A stretch of 64,000 bases of DNA from Alistipes sp. (GTDB taxonomy: Bacteria > Bacteroidota > Bacteroidia > Bacteroidales > Rikenellaceae), in NCBI GenBank assembly GCA_022767745.1, contig JALENN010000012.1, forward strand, positions 1 through 64,000, in the 5' to 3' direction. The first letter of the stretch is position 1, and the number at the start of each line of letters is the position of its first letter. The notes beneath the pieces were generated by a model. That model ran no database searches and had not been told where the DNA came from. It was given only the letters and a program-made list of their open reading frames with translations. The translations under genes were made by a program, and so were the position numbers. Of the stretch, positions 36,260 through 45,337 are shown piece after piece.

Positions 36260-37105
36260 TTAATTGTTTGACATGTTTGAATTGGCAGCCTTGTGTGCCT
36301 CGATGTAGGGGATGTAGTTCACCAGACAATCGTGCAGCATGGCCGTCACGCCGTCCGAGGTCTTCGTACCGCCGGTGATGGCGTCAACCTCGTGGGCATA
36401 GTTGGGATCCTCGGGCTTCGCACCGCCCTTCTTCAGGGTGATCGATACGAACTTGCCTCCATCGTCGAAGATCGTCTTGCCGATGTAGAGAGCCTGGTGG
36501 GGAGCCGATGCTATCTCGGCACCCAGACCCGGGGTCTCGCTCTTGTGGTCCATGACGATACCCTTTACGGTATTGAGGTCGGGCTCCAGTGCCACATAGC
36601 CCCAGATGGCATCCCAAAGACCTGCTCCGTATACCGGAATCACGACACAGCCGTTCTTGGCCTTGAAGATGGGATACTGGCCCGATGCCAGCGTCGACTT
36701 CATGTCCTGCAGTGCGGCGAAGACGTCAGCCTCGCTTTTGCCCTGCACGGGGTTGCCCTCGGCGTCGAGGATCTGTGCCTCGGCAATCACGTCGGCATAC
36801 TTTGCCGTCAGGGGATCCTCGCCCAGAGCCTTGACGATCTGCTGCTGCTTCTCGTTAAGGATGTTGGCGTTCTGACGGTCCTGCAGCGAGAATGATGCCA
36901 CGGCCAGCAGTGCTGCCACGAGAACCACCATCACTACCGAGTAGAGGATTATGTAGGCGTTGCTGTTTACGTCGCTGAAGAGTCCCTTGGGCTTCTGCTC
37001 GACGAACTCCGATGCCGGCACGCCGCAAACGGGACATTTCTCGGGTGCGGCATCGCCTTCATGAACGTAACCGCACACTTTGCATATAAATTTTTTCTTT
37101 GCCAT
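36260..37105 (-). CDS. nqrC: Na+-NQR subunit C fused to an N-terminal rubredoxin-type domain
   Basis: 281 residues. The C-terminal part is NqrC: one membrane helix (about 49-73) and a periplasmic FMN domain whose covalent-FMN motif is ITGGTKTS, with T247 as the predicted attachment residue. In front lies an extra domain of about 35 residues with four cysteines, C8/C11 and C24/C27 ([15 protein letters not shown]), very like the rubredoxin domain of rubrerythrin. Ordinary NqrC lacks it. The ATG at 37105 lies ten bases after the nqrB stop, and the membrane helix follows in frame, so it is one protein. The extra iron site would face the cytoplasm. Confidence 0.96.
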   Translation of the reverse strand: MAKKKFICKVCGYVHEGDAAPEKCPVCGVPASEFVEQKPKGLFSDVNSNAYIILYSVVMVVLVAALLAVASFSLQDRQNANILNEKQQQIVKALGEDPLTAKYADVIAEAQILDAEGNPVQGKSEADVFAALQDMKSTLASGQYPIFKAKNGCVVIPVYGAGLWDAIWGYVALEPDLNTVKGIVMDHKSETPGLGAEIASAPHQALYIGKTIFDDGGKFVSITLKKGGAKPEDPNYAHEVDAITGGTKTSDGVTAMLHDCLVNYIPYIEAHKAANSNMSNN

Positions 37106-37114
37106 ATTCCCGTC

Positions 37115-38242
37115 TTATTTAACAGTCTTGATACGATTCTTGCGTCTTCTGATGTTGGCCTCCACCACGAAGTAGTCGATCGTGGGTGCGAGGGCATTCA
37201 TGAAGAGGATTGCGAGCATCATGCCCTCGGGGTAAGCCGGGTTGATGACGCGCGTCATCACGGCCAGGGCACCGGTCATGAAGCCCACGATATATTTACC
37301 CGTTTCGGTCTGTGCCGAGGTTACGGGGTCGGTAGCCATGAATACGGCACCGAAGGCGAAACCGCCGACAAGCAGGTGGTAGTAAGCGGGATACTCCGTT
37401 ACGCCCAGAGCCTGGAACAGGTAGCCCATGGCCAGGCCGCCGACGAATACGCTCACCATCGTACGCCATGAGGCCACGCCCGTGAAGAGCAGGATGGCGG
37501 CGCCGATGAGGATGCACAGCGTCGAGGTCTCGCCGAACGATCCGGGAATGAATCCGAGGAATGCGTCCAGAGCGCTCCACTGCATGTCGCCCTTGGTGGC
37601 CAACTGCTCGAGAGCCGTAGCGCCCGATACGCCGTCCACCTGAGCGCCCATCATGGTCCACTTCGAGTACCACACCTCCTCACCCGACATCTGGGGCGTG
37701 AAGGCGAAGAATACGAAGGCGCGGGCCGTAAGCGCGGGGTTGAAGATGTTCATACCCGTACCGCCGAATACCTCCTTTACGAATACTACCGAGAAGGCCA
37801 CACCCAGGGCGACCATCCACAGAGGGGTGCTCACGGGCATGATCATCGGGATGAGCAGACCCGTAACGAGGTAACCCTCGTTTACCTCCTCGTGGCGCAT
37901 CTGCGCATAGGCGAACTCAATGGCCAGACCTACGATGTACGACACGCACAGCATGGGAAGAATGCGGACCAGACCGTAGAAGAATGCGGTCATGCCGCTC
38001 AGGCCCACCAGTGCACCGGTGTTGTAGCATCCGAAGAGGAATGCGGGGATAAGGGCGAGCACTACCACGATCATCGTACGCTTCATATCGTTGCAGTCGC
38101 GGATATGGGCGCCCTTCTGCGTGGTGGTGTTGGGGACGAAGAGGAACGTTTCGAAGGCATCGAACGTCGAGGCCAGGAAGCTCAGCTTGCCGCCTTCGGA
38201 AAAGGTCGGCTTCAGATTGTCTACTATTTTTCTCAGACCCAT
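37115..38242 (-). CDS. nqrB: Na+-NQR subunit B
   Basis: 375 residues, about ten membrane helices. The covalent-FMN motif SGAT is at 206-209 (T209). Start at the ATG 38242, preceded by a good ribosome site (AAGGAG) inside the end of nqrA. An upstream GTG at 38251 would overlap nqrA and is less likely. NqrB carries riboflavin and FMN and forms the main Na+ path. Confidence 0.97.
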   Translation of the reverse strand: MGLRKIVDNLKPTFSEGGKLSFLASTFDAFETFLFVPNTTTQKGAHIRDCNDMKRTMIVVVLALIPAFLFGCYNTGALVGLSGMTAFFYGLVRILPMLCVSYIVGLAIEFAYAQMRHEEVNEGYLVTGLLIPMIMPVSTPLWMVALGVAFSVVFVKEVFGGTGMNIFNPALTARAFVFFAFTPQMSGEEVWYSKWTMMGAQVDGVSGATALEQLATKGDMQWSALDAFLGFIPGSFGETSTLCILIGAAILLFTGVASWRTMVSVFVGGLAMGYLFQALGVTEYPAYYHLLVGGFAFGAVFMATDPVTSAQTETGKYIVGFMTGALAVMTRVINPAYPEGMMLAILFMNALAPTIDYFVVEANIRRRKNRIKTVK

Positions 38243-38244
38243 AG

Positions 38245-39600
38245 TTAACACTCCTTAATCATTAAGTTAATACCGTCGCGTACCAGCTGCTGGATCTCGG
38301 TCTTCGAGGGATCGACGAACTCGCACAGGGCGACGTCCTCCTCGATGATTTCGTAGATGCCGAGATTCTCCATCTTGTCGATGTCGCCGGCCATGATGGC
38401 CTTGAACAGGTACATGGGATAAATATCCATAGGGAGGTACTGCTCGAACAGTCCCGTCACGACGAACGGACGCTCGCCGCCGTTGAGATTGGTATCGAGG
38501 CGGTACTCCTTCTTGGGGCAGATCCATGAGAAGTACGAGCGTGACACCGAGAACTTGCCGAAGCGGGGTGCCGCCCAGCCCAGAAGCTCGTATTTGTCGC
38601 CCTCGGGGATTACGGTGATCTGGTTGGCGAAGAAGCCCGTGAAGCCGTCGGCTGCGACCTTCTTGCCGGTGAGCACGTTGCCCGAGATTATACGTACCTT
38701 GCCGCCGTCGGCCTGGGGCTTGATGTTGCCCTCGAGAACCGAGGCTACGGGTGCGCCGCTTATGATGCGGCAGTACTGCGGTTTTGCCACTTCGCTACCG
38801 GTCACTGCGATTACCTTGTGCAGGTCGACCTTGCCCGTCGTGAAGAGACGGCCGATGGCGGCCACATCCTGAATGTTGACCGTCCACACGATGTCGCCCT
38901 TGGCGATGGAATCGATGTGGTGGATCTGGATACCGACGTTGCCTGCGGGGTGCTTGCCTGCGAAAGTGTGCAGCTCGACACCGCTGATGGTGTTCATCTC
39001 GCCCTCGGCACCGGCCTTCATCGAGAGATGGACCTTGCCTTCGGTGAGGTGTCCCAGCACGTCGAATCCCTTCTGCAGGGCATCCTTCTGTCCGCGCAGC
39101 ACGAAGTTCATGTCGGGAGCCAGGGGCGCCGAATCGAACGCCGATACGAAGATTGCCTTCGGTTTGTCGTCGGGATTGGCGACGATACCGTAAGGACGCT
39201 GCTGGATCATGGTCCACAGACCCGATTTGAGCAACACCTCCACGATGTCGGTGCGGTTGGCCTTACGCAGATCGACGACGGGGAACTCCTCGTACTCCTG
39301 CTGGCTGTCGGCATCGACTACCACGTTGAGAATCCTGCGTTTCTCGCCGCGGTTGACCGCTGCGACCGTGCCGCTCACGGGCGACGTGAACAACACACGG
39401 CTGTCCTTCTTGTCGAAGAACAACGGCGTACCGGCCTTCACCTTGTCGCCTACCTTCACCAACAGCTTGGGAATCAACCCCTCAAAATCCAGGGGCGAGA
39501 CGGCATACTGCTTTGCCATCGGCGCTTCCGCCAACGACTCCGTCGCCTTGCCCTGAAGATTGATGTCGAGACCTTTCCGTAGTTTAATGATTTTCGACAT
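38245..39600 (-). CDS. nqrA: Na+-NQR subunit A
   Basis: 451 residues. The start at 39600 (MSKIIKLRKGLDINLQGKA) matches NqrA and follows a leader of about 95 bases. The N-terminal half has a biotinyl-lipoyl-like fold (KVGDKVKAGTPLFFDK). It is the peripheral cytoplasmic subunit associated with quinone binding. First gene of nqrABCDEF. Confidence 0.97.
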   Translation of the reverse strand: MSKIIKLRKGLDINLQGKATESLAEAPMAKQYAVSPLDFEGLIPKLLVKVGDKVKAGTPLFFDKKDSRVLFTSPVSGTVAAVNRGEKRRILNVVVDADSQQEYEEFPVVDLRKANRTDIVEVLLKSGLWTMIQQRPYGIVANPDDKPKAIFVSAFDSAPLAPDMNFVLRGQKDALQKGFDVLGHLTEGKVHLSMKAGAEGEMNTISGVELHTFAGKHPAGNVGIQIHHIDSIAKGDIVWTVNIQDVAAIGRLFTTGKVDLHKVIAVTGSEVAKPQYCRIISGAPVASVLEGNIKPQADGGKVRIISGNVLTGKKVAADGFTGFFANQITVIPEGDKYELLGWAAPRFGKFSVSRSYFSWICPKKEYRLDTNLNGGERPFVVTGLFEQYLPMDIYPMYLFKAIMAGDIDKMENLGIYEIIEEDVALCEFVDPSKTEIQQLVRDGINLMIKEC

Positions 39601-39676
39601 AGATCTGTAATTAAATGAATGGTTTTTGCTTGTATTTATGCTAATAATAAATTTGTTGCATTGTCGCACCGGAAAT

Positions 39677-39712
39677 TTTAGGCGTAACTACCTAAAAACG
39701 CGCACGAAGGTA
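39677..39712 (-). promoter_or_regulatory. nqr operon promoter region
   Basis: The -7-like box TACCTTCG (one off TAnnTTTG) is at 39705-39712 on the minus strand. Just downstream in the leader is a seven-base hairpin with arms 39676-39682 and 39691-39697. Confidence 0.4.
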
Positions 39713-39784
39713 CGACTTTTTTCGCAGTTTTTGTAAGAATCCATACAATATTTTATTCTGTAAGCGTTTTTTATTAATTTTCCA

Positions 39785-39792
39785 TACATTTG
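39785..39792 (+). promoter_or_regulatory. -7 element TACATTTG of the TatD/TcdA operon
   Basis: Exact TAnnTTTG, 18 bases before the ATG at 39811. It excludes the longer reading from the TTG at 39790, which lies in the promoter. Confidence 0.6.
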
Positions 39793-39810
39793 CATAATGA
39801 TTCCCTCACG

Positions 39811-40419
39811 ATGACCCCTTACGTCGACATACACACCCACCGTTTCACGGGTCGCGGCATCGAATTGCGCGCGCAGGGAGTGCATCCGTGGCGGGCCGGC
39901 GAGTGCGACTGGGCGGAGGCGTTTTCCGATGCGCTGTTCGACGGGGCGCAGGCCGTGGGCGAAACGGGGCTCGACCGGGCTTGCCGTGTGGACATGGCGG
40001 CGCAAGAGCGGCTTTTTCGCCTGCATCTGGAGGCGGCCGAGAGGCTGTCGCTGCCCGTGGTGCTGCATTGCGTGAGGGCTTTCGAGCCCGTGATGGATAT
40101 ATTGCGGCAGTATGATTTGCGGGCGGTTATCTTCCATGGGTTCATAGGGTCGGCGCAGCAGGCCGCAAGGGCGTTGGAGCGCGGGTATTACCTCTCGTTC
40201 GGGATGTCGGCCATGCGGTCGCCGCGGACCGTAGAGGCATTGCGCAGCTGCCCCTCAGACCGTATCTTCGCCGAGACGGACGACACGGGCGGCGACATAG
40301 CCGATGTCTATGCCATGATATGCGACGTATGCGGCGAGGCGCTGGAGACGTTGCGGGAACGTATGCTGGAGAACTATCGAGATATATTTGAAAGGAATGG
40401 AAACAGTGCAGAACAATAA
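39811..40419 (+). CDS. TatD-family metal-dependent hydrolase, short form
   Basis: 202 residues, shorter than the usual 250-265. TatD motifs are present in order: VDIHTHR (metal-binding His pair), GETGLDRA, VVLHCVRA, FHGF and ETDD. The region between the first His pair and GETGLD is compressed. Family members are Mg2+-dependent nucleases or related hydrolases in the cytoplasm. The 3' end overlaps tcdA by 23 bases, so translation is probably coupled. Confidence 0.85.
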   Translation: MTPYVDIHTHRFTGRGIELRAQGVHPWRAGECDWAEAFSDALFDGAQAVGETGLDRACRVDMAAQERLFRLHLEAAERLSLPVVLHCVRAFEPVMDILRQYDLRAVIFHGFIGSAQQAARALERGYYLSFGMSAMRSPRTVEALRSCPSDRIFAETDDTGGDIADVYAMICDVCGEALETLRERMLENYRDIFERNGNSAEQ

Positions 40420-41149
40420 GGATAAATGGCTGGAACGCACCGAGCTGCTGCTCGGCGATGAGAAACTCGACCGCCTGCGCCGCTCGCGCGTGCTGGTTGT
40501 CGGGCTGGGCGGAGTCGGTGCCTATGCCGCCGAGATGATAGCCCGTGCCGGCGTGGGTCACATGACCGTGGCCGATGCCGACGTGGTGTCGGAGACGAAT
40601 ATAAACCGCCAGCTCATTGCCCTGCACTCGACCGTGGGACGGCCGAAGACGGAGGTCATGGCCGAGCGGCTGCGCGACATAAACCCCGATATCGACCTGC
40701 GCACGGTGGCGCGCTTCATCAAGGACGAGGAGACCTATACGTTGCTCGACTCCGACCGCTTCGACTATGTCGTGGATGCCATCGACACCCTGTCGCCCAA
40801 GCTGGCGCTCATTATCGGGGCGTTGGAGCGGGGCATTCCGCTCGTCAGCTCGATGGGAGCTGGAGCCAAGACCGACCCTGCGCGCATGGAGATTGCCGAC
40901 ATATCGGCCACGCACCACTGTCCGCTGGCACACATGCTGCGCAAGCGCCTGCACAAGGCCGGCATACGGTCGGGCTTTACGGCCGTATTCTCGCCCGAGC
41001 CCGTGCGCGAGGGTGCCGTGGTGCTGTGCGAGGAGCAGAACAAGAAGTCGAACATGGGTACCATATCCTACATACCCGCCACATTCGGCATCGGGTGTGC
41101 GTCGGTTGTGGTACGCGGACTTATCTGCGAGTTTCAGACGAAAGGTTGA
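40397..41149 (+). CDS. tcdA: tRNA threonylcarbamoyladenosine dehydratase
   Basis: 250 residues, E1-like. RVLVVGLGGVGAYAAEMIARAGVG is the nucleotide-binding loop, NINRQLIALHSTVGRPK the conserved E1 segment, and YVVDAIDTLSPK the catalytic acidic region. TcdA uses ATP to cyclise t6A at tRNA position 37 to ct6A. The CxxC motifs of MoeB-type proteins are missing, which fits TcdA. It overlaps the TatD-like gene and is followed by the dehydrogenase after 35 bases. Confidence 0.92.
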   Translation: METVQNNKDKWLERTELLLGDEKLDRLRRSRVLVVGLGGVGAYAAEMIARAGVGHMTVADADVVSETNINRQLIALHSTVGRPKTEVMAERLRDINPDIDLRTVARFIKDEETYTLLDSDRFDYVVDAIDTLSPKLALIIGALERGIPLVSSMGAGAKTDPARMEIADISATHHCPLAHMLRKRLHKAGIRSGFTAVFSPEPVREGAVVLCEEQNKKSNMGTISYIPATFGIGCASVVVRGLICEFQTKG

Positions 41150-41184
41150 TCTGTAGGCAGAAAAAACGAAAAATACGTAAGATC

Positions 41185-42123
41185 ATGAAAATAGTCTTTC
41201 TGGATGAATATTCGGTATGCGGCCGAAGCCTGGCCGGGGTAAAACGCTTCGGCGAATATACGGGTTACGACGTCACCTCGCCCGACGAGGTTGTGGAACG
41301 TTGCGCCGATGCCGACATAGTTATAACAAACAAGGTGGTGATCGATGCCGAGGCGATGTCGCGCCTTCCGCGCCTGAAACTCATATGTGTGGCGGCTACG
41401 GGCATGAACAACGTCGACCTTGCCGCTGCGGCCGACCGCGGGATCGAGGTGCGCAATGCCGTCGGCTACTCGACCTATGCCGTAGCGGAGACCACTCTCG
41501 GAGCTGCCCTTGCGCTGTTGCGCGAGGTGGTGTACTACGACGGATATTTCAAGTCGGGCCGTTATGCCGCCTCGGACCGCATCTTCAACTTCGACCGTCC
41601 GACGGCACAGCTGCGCGGCCGGCGCTGGGGCGTTGTTGGCATGGGAAACATAGGCCGCGAGGTGGCGCGTCTGGCTGCCGCCTTCGGCTGCGAGGTGGCG
41701 TATACGTCGACTTCGGGCGTCGAGCGCAAGGAGGACTACCCCGCTCTTCCGCTTGACGAGCTGCTGGCCGTGTCGGATGTGGTGTCGGTGCACTGCCCGC
41801 TGAACGACCGCACGCGCGGTCTGATCGGCGAGGCGGAGCTGTCGCGCATGCGGCCGTCGGCAATACTCATAAACGTTGCCCGCGGCGGCATTGTCGACGA
41901 GGCGGCGCTGGCGCGTGCGCTCGATGCGGGCGCGATACGCGGAGCGGCGCTCGATGTCTTTTCGTCGGAGCCGCTGCGCGAGTCGCCGCTGTATGACCTG
42001 AAGGATCCCTACCGACTGCTTGCGTCGCCCCACAACGCCTGGTCACCCGTCGAGGCCATCGACCGGTTGATCGGCTGCATCGAGGCCAATATAAGTGATT
42101 TTGTCTCGCGTCACAACGGTTAG
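41185..42123 (+). CDS. D-2-hydroxyacid dehydrogenase, glycerate dehydrogenase-like
   Basis: 312 residues. NAD(H)-binding motif GVVGMGNIGREVA near 152-164; catalytic Arg in NVARGGIVDE (near 231), Glu in the FSSEPL region and His in SPHNAW (near 282). This is the formate/glycerate dehydrogenase type of the family, reducing 2-keto acids such as hydroxypyruvate. The ATG at 41185 is used; nothing conserved lies before it. Terminator at 42153. Confidence 0.9.
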   Translation: MKIVFLDEYSVCGRSLAGVKRFGEYTGYDVTSPDEVVERCADADIVITNKVVIDAEAMSRLPRLKLICVAATGMNNVDLAAAADRGIEVRNAVGYSTYAVAETTLGAALALLREVVYYDGYFKSGRYAASDRIFNFDRPTAQLRGRRWGVVGMGNIGREVARLAAAFGCEVAYTSTSGVERKEDYPALPLDELLAVSDVVSVHCPLNDRTRGLIGEAELSRMRPSAILINVARGGIVDEAALARALDAGAIRGAALDVFSSEPLRESPLYDLKDPYRLLASPHNAWSPVEAIDRLIGCIEANISDFVSRHNG

Positions 42124-42152
42124 ACGGCAGGTCTGTACCCTGAAAAACACAT

Positions 42153-42196
42153 ATCCGCACCCGCTTCGAGAATATGAGCGCGGTGCGGATTTTTTC
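42153..42196 (+). terminator. Terminator of the TatD/TcdA operon
   Basis: Nine-base outer arms (42153-42161, 42182-42190) plus an inner CGC/GCG after a one-base bulge, then six T's. Confidence 0.8.
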
Positions 42197-42234
42197 GTGT
42201 CTGGGCATGGCGGATTGGGAGCGGGGACATATTT

Positions 42235-42264
42235 TTTGCTAAAAAATTTTTTTGCTAAATTTGT
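42235..42264 (+). promoter_or_regulatory. Promoter of the S41 protease gene
   Basis: TTTG at 42235-42238, 18-base spacer, TAAATTTG at 42257-42264; 35 bases to the ATG. Confidence 0.65.
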
Positions 42265-42299
42265 GCTATACCTATAATCATATCTAAAACAGAATCCGT

Positions 42300-44396
42300 A
42301 TGGCCTTAGTGCGAATTTTCATTACACTGATAGCATCGGTGTCGTTCATTACCGTGCATGCCGACGAAACGTGGCAATGGCCCATAGCCGGAGCCGAGAC
42401 CGGCGACAGCATTATCTACAAACCGCAAACCTACATCGGCGAGGAACTTAATTTCGACCAGCTTTTCATCGCCGCGCCTCTTGACGCCGTGGTGGTTGCG
42501 CCCGACGATTGTGTGGTTAGGTCGGTCGGATGGAGCTATTCGCCGTCGTTATCGTCGGCGGCAGGTTCGAGCATCGAGCCGGGTGAGGATTTCGACGCCC
42601 GCGCCAGGGATATGGCCGAGGGGATAGGACGCGGAGCCGAACCGAAGTATGTGAACCACTCGATAGGACTGCAGGTAGCTGACGGACGTACGATTTATAT
42701 CAAAGGTTTGCGCATCGACCGCACATTCAAGACGGGCGAGAGTATCGCGCGTGGCGACACTTTGGGCCGTGTGCGGTATTCCTACCATTTGATCGAGGAA
42801 CCATCGATCGGCTTATCGGTTTCGGCTCGCGGCGGAAATGCCGAGGACCCTATGACGCCGTTCGGTCTCAAGACGTCGTTCATACCTCCGCAGGAGCTGA
42901 AGCCCGTGACGGAACTCACCGTAGAGCAGGCGCATGAGGATATCGATGTAATGATCGACGCATTCATCGACTGCTACCCTTCGCTCGACGACCTCATCTC
43001 GAGCGAGGAGCTGGAGGAGTATCGGCGCGAGACGAAAGCGTCGGTGACGGAGACCATTCCCATTGAGGAGTTTGATCGTATTATGGTGCGTACCAATGCG
43101 TTGCTGCACGATTCGCATGTGGCATATTGGGGAGCTTCGAAATTCAACAGCCCCCGATATTGTGATATGTACATCGGCCGCGTGGGCGACGACGTGCGGA
43201 TAGTTATGGCAAAGAAGGAACTCGGGGAGTATCTTAACCGCCGTGTTGCGTCAGTGGACGGCATTGCGGCCGACTCGCTGTTGCGTATGTCGGCGCAGTA
43301 TATCGGAGGATATGATGCTGCTGTGGAGGATTATATAAAGAATATGCAGTTCGGCATGCTCACGTGGCTGTATATCAACAACCGTCCCGACTCCTCGGCG
43401 AGCGGTTACGATGTGACCTTCGACGACGGCACTTCGCTACATGTCGAGGAGCATATATGGAAAGGCGAGAAACTGGAATTTTTGCCTTCGCGAAGCGAAT
43501 ATCTGTCAATCAACCGCACGGGCAAGAATTTTGAGCTGAAGATGATCAACGACTCGGTCGCATATATCGGCCTTGCGACGTTCCAGCTCAACGAGGTCGA
43601 GACCGAGCAGATTCGCGATTTCATTGCCGCGCACCACTCCACGCCGCACCTTATATTCGATATGCGCAACAACGGCGGCGGCCATGACGAAGTGATGCAC
43701 AAGCTGCTATCGTACTGTTCCGACCGCCCGTATGTCGCTGTCGATGGTTACAGCAAGGTTATGCGCCGCGGGTCGTTCCCGTCGTTCGCCCATGCGCGCA
43801 ACTATACGGCCGACATGGAGCTCTTCGGTGACGAATACGTAGCCGAGGATGGCCGCGACGGCCTGTATTGCCGCAGCGAGGCGAAGCCCATCATGCCCGA
43901 TTCGGTGGCGCATTACGGCGGTAAACTCTATGTGCTTGTGAACGAGGGATCTTGTTCGGCAGCTACGCTGTTTCCGGCCAATGTGATACGCTCGCATCGC
44001 GGTATGGTCATCGGACGCGAGACCCGCACGGCATACCACTACATGACGGCGTTGAAGTTTGTCGATATCTGTCTGCCCAATTCGCGTGTGACGTGGCACA
44101 TACCGTTGGTAAAGTGTGTATTCGATACGACGGAGAATCCCCGCATACCCTACGGTCGCGGTGTCATTCCCGACATTCATGTGCCGCTTACGTACGAAGA
44201 GGTGGCCTCGACCAACGGCGATGCCATCCTTAACCGTGCGCTGGAGGCGATAGCCAACGGCGAGTATCTCGGCGAAAACCCCTTTGCCGATGAGGCGGCA
44301 GACGGATTTTCGATCCCGAAACGGGCATGGTTGACTGCGGTAATCATCGCGTTGGTGACGTTTATGGTGACCTTGCGACGGAAAAAGAGAAGATAA
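42300..44396 (+). CDS. S41 protease with degenerate M23-like N-terminal domain
   Basis: 698 residues with a signal peptide (about 1-22). Residues about 30-185 resemble a lysostaphin-type M23 fold (LDAVVVAPDDCVVRSVG, NHSIGLQV, GESIARGDTLGRV, then DPMTPFG), but the metal histidines are not conserved, so it is probably non-catalytic. Residues about 205-640 are an S41 (C-terminal-processing/tricorn-type) protease: FDMRNNGGGHDEV, and NEGSCSAAT with S553 as predicted nucleophile. A C-terminal helix (about 672-692) and basic tail anchor it in the inner membrane facing the periplasm. Substrate unknown. Confidence 0.85.
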   Translation: MALVRIFITLIASVSFITVHADETWQWPIAGAETGDSIIYKPQTYIGEELNFDQLFIAAPLDAVVVAPDDCVVRSVGWSYSPSLSSAAGSSIEPGEDFDARARDMAEGIGRGAEPKYVNHSIGLQVADGRTIYIKGLRIDRTFKTGESIARGDTLGRVRYSYHLIEEPSIGLSVSARGGNAEDPMTPFGLKTSFIPPQELKPVTELTVEQAHEDIDVMIDAFIDCYPSLDDLISSEELEEYRRETKASVTETIPIEEFDRIMVRTNALLHDSHVAYWGASKFNSPRYCDMYIGRVGDDVRIVMAKKELGEYLNRRVASVDGIAADSLLRMSAQYIGGYDAAVEDYIKNMQFGMLTWLYINNRPDSSASGYDVTFDDGTSLHVEEHIWKGEKLEFLPSRSEYLSINRTGKNFELKMINDSVAYIGLATFQLNEVETEQIRDFIAAHHSTPHLIFDMRNNGGGHDEVMHKLLSYCSDRPYVAVDGYSKVMRRGSFPSFAHARNYTADMELFGDEYVAEDGRDGLYCRSEAKPIMPDSVAHYGGKLYVLVNEGSCSAATLFPANVIRSHRGMVIGRETRTAYHYMTALKFVDICLPNSRVTWHIPLVKCVFDTTENPRIPYGRGVIPDIHVPLTYEEVASTNGDAILNRALEAIANGEYLGENPFADEAADGFSIPKRAWLTAVIIALVTFMVTLRRKKRR

Positions 44397-44415
44397 CAAC
44401 GATGAGTTGAAATAG

Positions 44416-44454
44416 TATGGCGGCCGTATCTTTTTGATACGGCCGCCATATTTT
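44416..44454. terminator. Bidirectional terminator
   Basis: Perfect 15-base arms (44416-44430, 44436-44450) with a T5 loop and TTTT after it, between the S41 gene and proC. Confidence 0.88.
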
Positions 44455-44458
44455 GCTG

Positions 44459-45247
44459 TTATTTGCAGGCTTTCAGTCCTCGTATCACGGCCGAGGAGAA
44501 CCCGGCGTGTTCCATCTCGTTCAGGCCGCGGATGGTGATGCCGCCAGCCGTGGTGACGCGGTCGATCTCCTGTTCGGGATGTGCCCCGTTGTGCAGGATG
44601 AGCTGTGCCGCTCCGATCATCGTCTGCGCCACTATGCGCGAGGCCTGCGATGCCGGCATGCCCAGTTCGACGCCGCCCTCGGCGGCAGCACGTATGTAAC
44701 GCAGGGCGAAGGCTATGCCGCACGAGGCGAGGATCATGCCCGTCTCCAGCTGTTTCTCGTCGACGGCCATCGACTTGCCCATCATATCGAAAAGCGACAT
44801 CACGGTAGACATCTGCTCCTCGCTGGCGTTCGAGGCGGTGACGAAGGTCATGCCGCAGCCGAGCTCCACGGCCGTGTTGGGTATTGTGCGGAACAGCGCC
44901 CACGGGCGGTGCATGGGTTGCAACCACTCGGTCAGCTGTGCGAACGACACGCCGGCTACCACCGACACCAGCAACTGGTGCGAGGCGTCGAGCGCAGGGC
45001 GTATCTGGCGTATGACGTTCTCGGTGTACCACGGTTTTACGGCTATGATCACCACGTCGGCCTCCTTTACGGCGGCGGCATTGTCGGTGGTGACAGTTAT
45101 CGAGGGGTGTTTTTCTCTCAGGCGTTCGAGTTTCTCCGACGAGCGGTTCGAGCAGACGATCTCGTCCTCGGCAAAACGCCCGCTGGCGGCCAGTCCGCAT
45201 GCTATGGCGCCTCCCATGTTGCCAGCGCCTATGATTGCCACTTTCAT
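44459..45247 (-). CDS. proC: Pyrroline-5-carboxylate reductase
   Basis: 262 residues. N-terminal NADPH-binding motif MKVAIIGAGNMGGAIACGL, followed by SNRSSEKL. The C-terminal dimer domain contains the family signature region (PASQASRIVAQTMIGAA, and DRVTTAGGITIRGLNEME). It makes proline from pyrroline-5-carboxylate. The ATG at 45247 begins the conserved Rossmann strand; the longer frame crosses the gpmI terminator and is rejected. Confidence 0.96.
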   Translation of the reverse strand: MKVAIIGAGNMGGAIACGLAASGRFAEDEIVCSNRSSEKLERLREKHPSITVTTDNAAAVKEADVVIIAVKPWYTENVIRQIRPALDASHQLLVSVVAGVSFAQLTEWLQPMHRPWALFRTIPNTAVELGCGMTFVTASNASEEQMSTVMSLFDMMGKSMAVDEKQLETGMILASCGIAFALRYIRAAAEGGVELGMPASQASRIVAQTMIGAAQLILHNGAHPEQEIDRVTTAGGITIRGLNEMEHAGFSSAVIRGLKACK

Positions 45248-45272
45248 AATCGACATGTTTTGGTTACGAACG

Positions 45273-45280
45273 TAAAGGTA
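45273..45280 (-). promoter_or_regulatory. -7-like element TACCTTTA of proC
   Basis: One base off TAnnTTTG, 25 bases before the ATG. It abuts the gpmI terminator. Confidence 0.45.
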
Positions 45281-45282
45281 TG

Positions 45283-45319
45283 AAAAATCCCCGAGAAGCG
45301 CATGCTCCCCGGGGATTTT
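45283..45319 (-). terminator. Terminator of the alaS-gpmI unit
   Basis: Ten-base perfect arms (45284-45293, 45310-45319). On the minus strand the stem runs into a T5 tract, 19 bases after the gpmI stop. Confidence 0.85.
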
Positions 45320-45337
45320 GACCATTATGCGAGACCT

